Of a DNA stretch of 13,585 nt, positions 7,694 to 13,585 are shown piece after piece. Source of the DNA: CAYWMD01 sp964458575 (lineage in GTDB: Bacteria; Verrucomicrobiota; Verrucomicrobiia; Limisphaerales; JADLHS01); the NCBI GenBank assembly GCA_964458575.1, contig CAYWMD010000098.1, positions 1 to 13,585 of the forward strand, given 5' to 3'. The notes beneath the pieces were generated by a model that saw only the letters and a list, made by a program, of their open reading frames with translations, did not search any database and had not been told where the DNA came from. The translations under genes were made by a program, and so were the position numbers. The number at the start of each line of letters is the position of its first letter. The first letter of the stretch is position 1.

Positions 7694-9085
7694 TCAACTT
7701 TGTTTTTGTTCCATGGCGGCACCGACCGCGCGCAGATGCTGCTCGCGGTGCGAGCGCCGGTTCTCGGTTTCGGCAGCAAAAATCAGCGGCAGCAACGGCA
7801 GAAACAGCACGACCGCGAGAGGGAACGGTTTTGGAATCTCGCCGGTAAACTTATACATGCCCATCACCGCCAAAGGGCTGAGGGCGAGCATCAGCAGCGC
7901 GTAGAACACCCACAATCGCCGGCGTCGCCCCATCGGAAAGGTTTTGCCTGCGACCACAACGGAGCAAGCGCCCGGAATCAATCCTGCCAGCATCGCCGGC
8001 GCGATCTCAGCGCGTTTCTCGACCCAGAGATTCAAAAGACCCAGCGCGATTCCGGCAAACAGCAAGAGCAAGAAGTGTCGGGTGAACCGCTTTTGCTTGA
8101 TGCCGAGCGACGTTTGCGCAGCAGTTTCGCGACGGGCGAGCCAAAGGAAGATCTCATTATGAAAGAACACCGGCACACTGACGCCGAAAACCAGCGCGAG
8201 GGTGAATATCGCAAATCCCTGGTTGCCAATGAGTCTCCGGAGCGGCGGGTCAATCCATACGAAATAAGCACTGATGATTCCAAACAGGGCCGCTGCGAGC
8301 GCCAGTCCGGCAATAACGGCGACGAACCAACGTTGGTCTGCGAACCACTGTTTGAAGCCAGCCAGCCCACGATGAATGCGGTATTTGCGCTTCGCGCATT
8401 CCAGCGCTCCTTCCTGCGCCCACCCGGAGTCGGCATGCATGCGCAGGGATTCGTTAAAAAACTCCTCCGCACGGGCGTGATCCCCGGCGCGCAGCAGGGC
8501 CCAACCCATACCCGCATGCGCGAGCGCAACGGCAGGGTTGCACTTCAATGCATGATTCAAAACTTCACGCGCCTCACCTTGACGGCGCATCCGGATGAGC
8601 GCTTCTGCCAGCAACACCGCCGCGTGGCAATTGTCCGGAGCAAGTTGCAGGGCCGACTTGCAAAAGCCGACGCTTTCCTCCCATTGCTTCAACGATTGGA
8701 GGATTTCTGCAACCCGCAGGTGAAACCGCTCTTCCTGTGGTGCGAGCTCCACCGCCCGCAAAGCAGACTTTAGCGAGCCGCGCAGCGCGCTTGAATCCAC
8801 AATAGGCCGGCGGCGCCCGATAAAATCCTCACGCCGAAGCGCCACCGTTTCCACGAAGGACATCGCGTAATGGTTGAACGCGTCATTCGGTGCGGAAGCC
8901 AGAGCGTTGAGAATTTCCCTTCGTGCATCCGGCCACAACCCCGCGTTCAACAAGCACAACCCCAGCAGGGCGTGGTGATAGGCAGAATCCTCTCCCTCGG
9001 CGAGCGCAGATCGAATCTCCACCTCTGCATCAACCGAGCGCCCTTGATCGAACAAGAGACTTGCGCGCAGCATCCTGGAGCTCAT
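7694..9085 (-). CDS. TPR-repeat protein with six-helix membrane domain (paralogue 1)
   Basis: The product is 463 residues with the same plan as its downstream neighbour: TPR-like repeats over residues about 1-235, then about six hydrophobic segments (near 253-275, 290-308, 337-355, 361-379, 391-410, 421-437) and a short charged C-terminus. The start was chosen as ATG 9085 because this places M-x-x-x-x-x-R-A-x-L-L in exact register with the start of the paralogue; a GTG at 9094 would add three residues. Residues about 83-105 look like an insertion between TPR units that the paralogue lacks. The upstream AAA gene stops at 9096, only 10 bases before this start, and the next gene begins 7 bases after this stop, so co-transcription is very likely. 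No catalytic motif is visible; a scaffold or adaptor in the membrane for the ATPase is an inference from context. Confidence 0.85.
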   Translation of the reverse strand: MSSRMLRASLLFDQGRSVDAEVEIRSALAEGEDSAYHHALLGLCLLNAGLWPDARREILNALASAPNDAFNHYAMSFVETVALRREDFIGRRRPIVDSSALRGSLKSALRAVELAPQEERFHLRVAEILQSLKQWEESVGFCKSALQLAPDNCHAAVLLAEALIRMRRQGEAREVLNHALKCNPAVALAHAGMGWALLRAGDHARAEEFFNESLRMHADSGWAQEGALECAKRKYRIHRGLAGFKQWFADQRWFVAVIAGLALAAALFGIISAYFVWIDPPLRRLIGNQGFAIFTLALVFGVSVPVFFHNEIFLWLARRETAAQTSLGIKQKRFTRHFLLLLFAGIALGLLNLWVEKRAEIAPAMLAGLIPGACSVVVAGKTFPMGRRRRLWVFYALLMLALSPLAVMGMYKFTGEIPKPFPLAVVLFLPLLPLIFAAETENRRSHREQHLRAVGAAMEQKQS

Positions 9086-9095
9086 GCGATGCACA

Positions 9096-10460
9096 TCACA
9101 GTTTCAGATACTGCAAAATATCGTCGTAAATCCCGCCTTGATTGGAATACAACGCGTAGTTGCGGGCGGTGGCAAACCATTCCTTCGTGGTGGGCTTCAA
9201 CGTTCCGGCAGCAGCGGCGAGGTCTTTTGTCGTGAGCGGCTTGGGCACACCGGCTTTCAAGGCTTCCTGAAGCTTGCGCTCGATGGCCACGTCCACCACC
9301 GCCTTCAGGTCGGCGCCGGAAAAGCCTTCGGCTTTTTTACCCAAGTGATCGTAGTCAATTTCCTCGGCCGGCTTGCCGCGGCATTGCAGGCGGAGAATGG
9401 CCGCGCGCGCAGCAGGGTCCGGCGGCGGGACGAAAAGCACGCGATCAAAGCGCCCGGGCCGGCGGAACGCCGAGTCCAGGTGCCACGGGGCGTTGGTGGC
9501 CGCGAGAATCAGCACGCCTTCGTTCGACGACTTCACGCCGTCCATCTCCGCGAGGAACTGGTTGATGAGCTGGCGTCCGGCGTGATGGCGCATGTCCGCG
9601 CGGCTGGCGCCCAGCGCGTCCACTTCGTCGAAGAACAGCACGCAGGGTTTGTGGTCGCGCGCCTGCTCGAACAGGCTGTGCAGATTGCGCTCGCTGTTCC
9701 CAATCCACATGTCGAGCACGTCGTTGATGCCGACAGCGATGAAGTTGGCCTTGATTTCGCCGGCGGTGGCGCGGGCGAGGTAGGTCTTGCCGCAACCCGG
9801 CGGGCCATACATCAAGATGCCGCCGCCGATGGGTTTGCCGTAGGCCTTGTAAAGTTCCGGGTGCGTGAGCGGATGAATAATCTTGAGGCGGATTTCCTCC
9901 TTCACCTTTTCCATGCCGCCCACGTCGGCGAACGTGATTTTGGGCCGCTCAATTTCCTGCGCGGGCGGCGCGTCGTCATCCTCCCCCCACGCGGCGCGGA
10001 CCCTGCCCTCGACGACTTCGCTTTCCTCCACGTTCGCACCAATGCCGAGGCGCGCGGCGAATTCGGGGTCGGCGATGCTGCGGTCCATTTCAACCGCGCG
10101 ACGATATTCGCGCACGGCCTGTTCAACTTCGCCGATGCCGGAAAGCAGTTTGGCGTGCAGCAGAAACGCGCGGGCCGGAGCTTTGGGGTTCTTGACGAGG
10201 TCTTCAATGACGACCAGCGCATGGCTTTGCTTGCCCTGTTGAAAATACGCGCGCGCCAGGCCGAGCTTCATCGGCAGGCTGTTGGGTGATTGCGCCAGGC
10301 CTTCGCGATATTCCTTCTCGGCCTCCCCGGCATGGCCATGGTTGAGCAGCGTGTCGGCGAAGTGCAGTCGCAGCGCGGAATTGTTGGGCGAGGCGCGCAA
10401 GGCTTCGCGCAGGGCTTGCAGGGCGTCGTCGGACGGATTGCTCTCGGGAACGTTGCTCAT
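9096..10460 (-). CDS. TPR-AAA+ ATPase of the Cdc48/Vps4/spastin-like type
   Basis: The product is 454 residues. Residues about 12-130 are TPR-like helical repeats. An acidic linker (about 145-172) leads to a single classical AAA domain starting ITFADVGGMEKVKEEI. It shows Walker A GPPGCGKT (219-226), pore loop MWIGNSE with aromatic Trp252, Walker B VLFFDE (D278, E279), sensor-1 ATN (N323) and arginine fingers in FRRPGRFDR (R333/R334, R337). The pore loop and the C-terminal helix (TTKEWFATARNYA) resemble the meiotic clade of AAA ATPases (Vps4, spastin, katanin, Msp1), which form hexamers that thread protein substrates. There is no protease domain, so unfolding, extraction or complex disassembly is expected. 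ATG 10460 is preferred over a TTG at 10475; no Shine-Dalgarno is seen. It heads a tight operon with two TPR-membrane proteins, which could recruit it to the membrane. Confidence 0.92.
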   Translation of the reverse strand: MSNVPESNPSDDALQALREALRASPNNSALRLHFADTLLNHGHAGEAEKEYREGLAQSPNSLPMKLGLARAYFQQGKQSHALVVIEDLVKNPKAPARAFLLHAKLLSGIGEVEQAVREYRRAVEMDRSIADPEFAARLGIGANVEESEVVEGRVRAAWGEDDDAPPAQEIERPKITFADVGGMEKVKEEIRLKIIHPLTHPELYKAYGKPIGGGILMYGPPGCGKTYLARATAGEIKANFIAVGINDVLDMWIGNSERNLHSLFEQARDHKPCVLFFDEVDALGASRADMRHHAGRQLINQFLAEMDGVKSSNEGVLILAATNAPWHLDSAFRRPGRFDRVLFVPPPDPAARAAILRLQCRGKPAEEIDYDHLGKKAEGFSGADLKAVVDVAIERKLQEALKAGVPKPLTTKDLAAAAGTLKPTTKEWFATARNYALYSNQGGIYDDILQYLKL

Positions 10461-10569
10461 GTCTGGGATAAACAAGACCGGAACGGAAGGCTTGGGTCAA
10501 GCTGGAGATGAAGAGATTCCACTCGGCAGGGCGAACTTCACTTGGGCAAGCTTCTGTTCTCGCAAGATT

Positions 10570-10602
10570 CTCCCTCACCCTGACCCTCTCCCGCTGGGAG
10601 AG
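10570..10602. repeat. Palindromic repeat, arm 1 of an inverted pair
   Basis: The core CTCACCCTGACCCTCTCCC belongs to the same family as the elements inside aas at 5033-5094 and 5938-5997. It matches the reverse complement of 10694-10726 at 31 of 33 positions. Each arm also ends in its own short CTCCC-GCTG-GGAG type palindrome. Confidence 0.85.
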
Positions 10603-10693
10603 GCAATAGCTTTTGTTCATGCTCGCATTGTCGTGAGTTGGCCGAACCGCCGCCGACTTTCGCTCTTTCCAAAACCTGAGAAAGATTCCCCCT

Positions 10694-10726
10694 CTCCCAG
10701 CAGGAGAGGGCCAGGGTGAGGGAGAG
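10694..10726. repeat. Palindromic repeat, arm 2 of an inverted pair
   Basis: Inverted partner of 10570-10602, separated from it by 91 bases. If transcribed together with the phosphoesterase gene, the two arms could fold into a long stem that might end transcription or stabilise the upstream mRNA end; no T-run is present, so classical terminator function is doubtful. Confidence 0.85.
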
Positions 10727-10758
10727 AACTTCGAGGACAGCACGACTTTCTCGATCCG

Positions 10759-11220
10759 TCAAAGCGGCACGAACCGAGCGCGCAACCGTTTCTCATCGCA
10801 ATCCAAAATCGCCACGCTCCGTTCGAGCGCGAAACGCTGTCGGCCCGCGTAGCCGGGATTGAAAAACAAAACGCCACCGACGACTTCGTTGAACGGCTTG
10901 TGCGTGTGGCCGAACACGACCACGTCGGGCCGCTCGCGGGCAATGCGGGTTTTGAGTTCATCGCCCAGCCCGTGCGGATTGACGATGTGATGCACGAGAA
11001 ATTTGCGCCCGCCCCGCGAGATGACCTCGGTCAGGTTCAAGGTTACTCCGAGGTCGGTGTTGCCCAGCACCGCCGTAACTGGCGCGATGGCTTCCAATTC
11101 CGCCAACAGCACGTGCGAGCCGACATCGCCACCGTGCAGAATGTGGTCCACGCCCGAGAAGATTTCCGCGATGCGCGGGTCGAGGTAGTCGTGGGTGTCC
11201 GAGATGATGCCAAGTTTCAT
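10759..11220 (-). CDS. YfcE-type metallophosphoesterase
   Basis: The product is 153 residues, a normal length for the YfcE/MJ0936 family of small cytosolic phosphodiesterases, which use two metal ions (often Mn) to cleave phosphodiester model substrates; physiological substrates are mostly unknown. All metal-binding motifs are present in order: D8-x-H10 in SDTHDYLD, G31-D32 in GGDVGS, G53-N54-x-D56 in GNTD, H77/H78 after KFLV, and G104-H105-T-H107 in GHTHKP. An NPGYAGRQR block follows, as is usual for the family. ATG 11220 gives the expected MKLGIISDTHD beginning; an upstream extension would run through the hairpin repeat. That hairpin (11223-11298) occupies the place where the ribosome-binding site should be. 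The family call is secure, the substrate is not known. Confidence 0.9.
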   Translation of the reverse strand: MKLGIISDTHDYLDPRIAEIFSGVDHILHGGDVGSHVLLAELEAIAPVTAVLGNTDLGVTLNLTEVISRGGRKFLVHHIVNPHGLGDELKTRIARERPDVVVFGHTHKPFNEVVGGVLFFNPGYAGRQRFALERSVAILDCDEKRLRARFVPL

Positions 11221-11222
11221 GG

Positions 11223-11298
11223 TTCGGAGGGGCGAGTTACACGAGTCCCTGATCAACCTGGCCGGAATTTTGGGACTCGTGTAACTCGTCCCTCCGAA
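11223..11298. repeat. 27-bp-arm hairpin repeat abutting the phosphoesterase start codon
   Basis: Arm 11223-11249 and arm 11272-11298 are inverted copies with one mismatch (a G-U wobble in RNA on one strand), separated by 22 bases. The core is GGGACTCGTGTAACTCG. It lies between two minus-strand genes, 9 bases after the stop of the DUF6580-like gene and 2 bases before the ATG of the phosphoesterase. It could act as a terminator for the upstream gene, hold the phosphoesterase start in a stem, or simply be an inserted short palindromic element. Confidence 0.9.
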
Positions 11299-11307
11299 GC
11301 GGAGATG

Positions 11308-11964
11308 TCACGCCTTTGCCTCTTCCGGTTCGGTCTCCGGCTTCGCTTCCGCTTCATCCTCGCGCGCGCCGGCCCGTTTTTCCGCCGGCGATTCGGCGTC
11401 GGCCGTGAGTTTCATCGTGCCGACGAAGAGGGCGGTGAAGATCCCGCCGCTCAGGAGGGTGTTGCGGAAGAATTCCCACGTCTGCGGCCAGCCGCCCGTG
11501 CCCTTGGTCAACGCGGTGATCCAGCCGAGCAGGGTCTTGGTGTATTCCGGATTGTTGAACGGATTGAACAACCACGACGCCGTGTTGGTGATGAGATAAA
11601 ACAGGATCGCACCGAGAATTCCGCCGCCGAGCAACGACACGAAGGACGACTTCGGTTTGAATCGCCGCCCCAACCAGATGAGCGCGACATAGGCGCCGTA
11701 ATTGCCGGCCAGATAAATGAGCTTCTGGAGCGTCCACACATCGTAGCCGAGACTTTGGTAGTAAAGGTTCAGGCCGATGTCGGTGATCAGCAGCGTCCCC
11801 AAGGGCAGCCACCACGCCATGCCGCCGGTGAAGAAGACGCCCGCGCAAAACGCAATGGCATACGCCGCGCTGAAATTCTGCGGCATCATTCCCGGAATCC
11901 GCGACAGCGCGAACACAACCATCAACGCAACTGGCAACCACTTGCCTTTCACAAACCGAATCAT
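11308..11964 (-). CDS. DUF6580-like integral membrane protein
   Basis: The product is 218 residues with about six hydrophobic segments (near 9-25, 31-47, 51-69, 82-99, 108-126, 167-187) and a highly charged Glu/Ala/Lys tail from 188 to the end. The block PQNFSAAYAIAFCAG, the following WWLPLGTLLITDIGLN and the ITNTASWLF...TLLGWITAL...FFRNTLLSGGIFTALF stretch resemble the DUF6580 family, which has the look of small ECF-type substrate-binding membrane subunits; its substrate is not established. ATG 11964 was chosen over a TTG at 11997 because it directly precedes the first membrane helix. The gene lies on the same strand as the phosphoesterase, 87 bases away, with the hairpin repeat between them. 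No ECF ATPase or EcfT partner is in the window. Confidence 0.7.
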   Translation of the reverse strand: MIRFVKGKWLPVALMVVFALSRIPGMMPQNFSAAYAIAFCAGVFFTGGMAWWLPLGTLLITDIGLNLYYQSLGYDVWTLQKLIYLAGNYGAYVALIWLGRRFKPKSSFVSLLGGGILGAILFYLITNTASWLFNPFNNPEYTKTLLGWITALTKGTGGWPQTWEFFRNTLLSGGIFTALFVGTMKLTADAESPAEKRAGAREDEAEAKPETEPEEAKA

Positions 11965-12106
11965 ACGCCCGCCATCACCGTTGACAAGCCGGAGCAATGG
12001 GTGGCGGTTTTTGGCTGTTGTCGCAGAGCATTATGACCACGGTCGGCACTTGGCGGTCGGCGGACTGAGCCATGCGACCGGAGGTTCGGTTGGACCGCCG
12101 ATGGCT
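11965..12106. other. Intergenic region upstream of the DUF6580-like gene
   Basis: This 142-base gap holds a loose inverted repeat, GGCGGTC (12052-12058) with GACCGCC (12093-12099), that could be a weak terminator for the minus-strand gene ending at 12107. On the minus strand a CATAAT lies near 12031-12036, a possible -10, but no matching -35 is evident. Confidence 0.3.
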
Positions 12107-12787
12107 TCAGTTGGTTTTCATCGAACGTTCGATGTCAGCCAGCGTGTCTTCAATCAGGTGGAACGGAATCATGCAAATCATACCACGCGCGCCGGGTTCG
12201 GCGATACAAGGAATGGCTTCGATTTGGAGCGTTCGGGTGGGGAGGTATTTCCCCACGATCTGAAGATCGAAGGCGGTTAGCGAAATTCCACCGGTCAGGT
12301 GTGGAGGAATCGGTCGCCGCCGTTGAAAAGTGTAGTCATCGTCATGCAACAAGGCTGAAAGCTCTCTTCCTTCCTGATCCTCTGCGAGTCCGAGCGCGGC
12401 ATCAGCCAGCTTCTCCCGCAGTTCCATGATCGTTTGATCATCCTTGCCATCATTGAAATTCCCGACAACGAGAGCGGGGGCGTTTGCTCTTTCGTTGTAC
12501 TTCAAGGCAGTGTTTGCAATGACGACGTAAGTGAATACGACTTTTCCGGCTTCTCCGAGCTGTGCGTACCTTTGTCGCAGGCGTTTTGTCGCCGCATCGC
12601 CATGCCATAGCTTCTTCCAGGCGGACTTCGCCAGCGGGAGGCCAACGATTGTGAACGGGGCAATGATGCCCGTTCCCCACAACACGGCCCTGGGAATGTG
12701 CAGCCTGTCAAAATAGGGGTCGAAATCGGCGCTTTTCAGAAACTGCGCCATTCGTTGTTTGATCACGGCAGAGTGATAGTCGAACAT
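12107..12787 (-). CDS. Unrecognised protein with one probable membrane segment
   Basis: The product is 226 residues; I do not recognise a family. Residues about 34-55 (VLWGTGIIAPFTIVGLPLAK) form one hydrophobic segment, so the protein may be anchored in the membrane with a short N-terminal part and a larger, mixed C-terminal domain of about 170 residues. The C-terminal part contains PALVVGNFNDG and EAIPCIAEPGARGMICMIPF, blocks that read like beta-strands of a folded domain, but no catalytic signature is clear. ATG 12787 is the only good start near the open end of the frame; Met13 is an alternative. No Shine-Dalgarno is visible. Base composition is slightly less GC-rich than the neighbouring genes. 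It is divergent from purB, with 115 bases between the starts, and 142 bases upstream of the DUF6580-like gene. Confidence 0.7.
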   Translation of the reverse strand: MFDYHSAVIKQRMAQFLKSADFDPYFDRLHIPRAVLWGTGIIAPFTIVGLPLAKSAWKKLWHGDAATKRLRQRYAQLGEAGKVVFTYVVIANTALKYNERANAPALVVGNFNDGKDDQTIMELREKLADAALGLAEDQEGRELSALLHDDDYTFQRRRPIPPHLTGGISLTAFDLQIVGKYLPTRTLQIEAIPCIAEPGARGMICMIPFHLIEDTLADIERSMKTN

Positions 12788-12902
12788 GTGCCGGCTGGAT
12801 TGGTCCGCTGCAAGATTCTTACGTATGGCTGGGGTTCTTGTCTATTCCGTTTCGCATCACTTCCGTCTTTTTCCTTCGGCTCTTTTCCTGTCTAATTGAG
12901 CC
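12788..12902. promoter_or_regulatory. Divergent intergenic region, presumed promoters of purB and its neighbour
   Basis: The starts at 12787 (minus) and 12903 (plus) point away from each other, so promoters for both genes should lie in these 115 bases. The stretch 12840-12895 is pyrimidine-rich on the plus strand. I could not identify a consensus -35/-10 pair, a PurR-like operator or a purine riboswitch fold. Confidence 0.35.
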
Positions 12903-13585
12903 ATGATTACTCGCTACTCGCGCCCCGAAATGCGGGCCATCTGGACCGACGAAAACAAACTCAAGATCTGGTTGCAGATCGAACTCCTCGCCAGCGAGGC
13001 GCTGGTGAAGGAAGGCGTCGTGCCCGCGAAGGACTTCAGGAAGATCAAGGCCGGTTGCGACCAATGGTTCGCCGACCTGCCCGGGCTCGTCGCACGCCAG
13101 AAGGAACTGGAGAAGACGCTCAATCACGACGTCATCGGTTTCACCACGGCGGTCGCCGAGGCCATCAACGACAACGCGAGCCGCTGGTTTCATTTCGGCC
13201 TCACGAGCAGCGACGTGGGCGACACCTGTTACGCCGTGCAGATGCAGCAGAGCGCGGACATTCTCATCGCCGACGTAAAAAAGCTGCTGCCCGTCATCGC
13301 CCGGCGCGCCAAGGAACACAAGTTCACGCCGTGCATGGGCCGTAGCCACGGCATCCACGGCGAACCCACGACGTTCGGTCTGAAGATGGCGTTGATGCAC
13401 GATGAGTTTAAACGCGCCCTGCGCCGCTTGGAAACCGTGCGTGAAGTTGTCGGAGTCGGGAAAATTTCCGGGGCCGTCGGCACGAGCGCGCATTTGTCGC
13501 CGCGCGTCGAGGCTTACGTCTGCAAAAAGCTGGGCATTCAACCCGCGCCCATCGCCACGCAAGTCGTGCAGCGCGACATCCACGC
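12903..13585 (+). CDS. purB: Adenylosuccinate lyase, N-terminal half, cut by window end
   Basis: The first 227 codons are present; the frame is open to the end of the window. Adenylosuccinate lyase splits SAICAR to AICAR and adenylosuccinate to AMP, each with release of fumarate, in cytosolic purine synthesis. The start MITRYSRPEMRAIWTDENK is nearly the same as in Bacillus-type PurB. Other family blocks follow: NHDVIGFTTAV (74-84), WFHFGLTSSDVGDT (95-108), GRSHGIHGEPTTFGLK (146-161, H149 being the likely catalytic His) and VGKISGAVGT (185-194). The signature loop GSSAMPYKRNP would lie beyond the window. ATG 12903 starts at the expected first residue; no Shine-Dalgarno is seen. I see no other purine gene in the window. 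Confidence 0.95.
   Translation, partial: MITRYSRPEMRAIWTDENKLKIWLQIELLASEALVKEGVVPAKDFRKIKAGCDQWFADLPGLVARQKELEKTLNHDVIGFTTAVAEAINDNASRWFHFGLTSSDVGDTCYAVQMQQSADILIADVKKLLPVIARRAKEHKFTPCMGRSHGIHGEPTTFGLKMALMHDEFKRALRRLETVREVVGVGKISGAVGTSAHLSPRVEAYVCKKLGIQPAPIATQVVQRDIH

Larger units (their letters stand above)
10461..10758. other. 298-base non-coding gap with an inverted repeat pair
   Basis: This gap separates the AAA gene start from the end of the phosphoesterase gene, both on the minus strand. It carries two 33-base inverted arms (10570-10602 and 10694-10726). The sequence between and around them shows no credible gene. Any promoter of the AAA operon should lie at its left end; a minus-strand TTGACC (plus-strand 10495-10500) is present but no good -10 hexamer sits at the right distance. 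Confidence 0.6.

Noticed and set aside
9084..10289. Plus-strand 401-codon frame opposite the AAA gene
   Set aside because: The AAA gene on the minus strand has every Walker and sensor motif in order; the plus frame has only biased composition.
10472..10500. A possible sigma-70 promoter of the AAA operon (minus-strand TTGACC and downstream hexamer)
   Set aside because: The hexamer at 17-base spacing is TCTTGT, too poor a -10 to support a call.
770..12905. The shared 11-base ATTGAGCCATG before the 778 gene and before purB (12895-12905)
   Set aside because: It is a short match in two unrelated genes; with two cases it is not distinguishable from chance, and no wider promoter similarity surrounds it.
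12819..13583. Minus-strand frame opposite purB
   Set aside because: It is a composition-driven shadow; purB on the plus strand matches its family from the first residue.

Overview
The window looks like chromosomal DNA of a GC-rich bacterium (roughly 60% GC by eye). I favour Verrucomicrobiota, perhaps of the Pedosphaera/Limisphaerales type. The reasons are the combination of a Bacillus-type PurB, a DUF6580-like membrane protein and TPR-plus-membrane proteins, starts that mostly lack a clear Shine-Dalgarno, and many GC-rich palindromic intergenic repeats. This assignment is inference; there is no rRNA or other marker here. I see no tRNA, rRNA, CRISPR array, transposase or phage gene.

Left part, plus strand. 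The window opens inside an NlpC/P60-like cysteine hydrolase gene (3-602, 5' end missing). Next is a large, unrecognised, mostly helical protein (778-2532), bracketed by two mirror-image copies of a bipartite palindromic repeat (611-722 and 2544-2647). Then comes a very long gene (2758-6441) encoding an LplT-like transporter, a PlsC-type acyltransferase and an acyl-ACP/acyl-CoA synthetase in one polypeptide, i.e. a lysophospholipid uptake and re-acylation protein of the Aas/LplT type. Two palindromic repeat elements are inserted in frame inside its coding sequence.

Middle part, minus strand. Read from right to left, three closely packed genes form a probable operon: a TPR-AAA ATPase with an aromatic pore loop (10460-9096) and two paralogous proteins with N-terminal TPR repeats and about six C-terminal membrane helices (9085-7694 and 7686-6394). 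The last one runs 48 bases into the convergent aas-like gene. This ATPase plus paired TPR-membrane module is the best candidate here for an uncharacterised system. The natural reading is a membrane-associated unfolding or remodelling machine, but that is inference. Upstream of it is a 298-base gap holding an inverted pair of the same repeat family that invaded aas.

Right part. Still on the minus strand are a small YfcE-type metallophosphoesterase (11220-10759), a DUF6580-like membrane protein (11964-11308) and an unrecognised protein with one probable membrane segment (12787-12107). A 27-bp-arm hairpin repeat sits directly before the phosphoesterase start codon. The window ends in the first 227 codons of purB on the plus strand (12903 onward), divergent from the preceding gene. 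The main theme beyond the genes is repeat activity: three families of short palindromic elements lie in gaps, and one of them lies inside a coding sequence.
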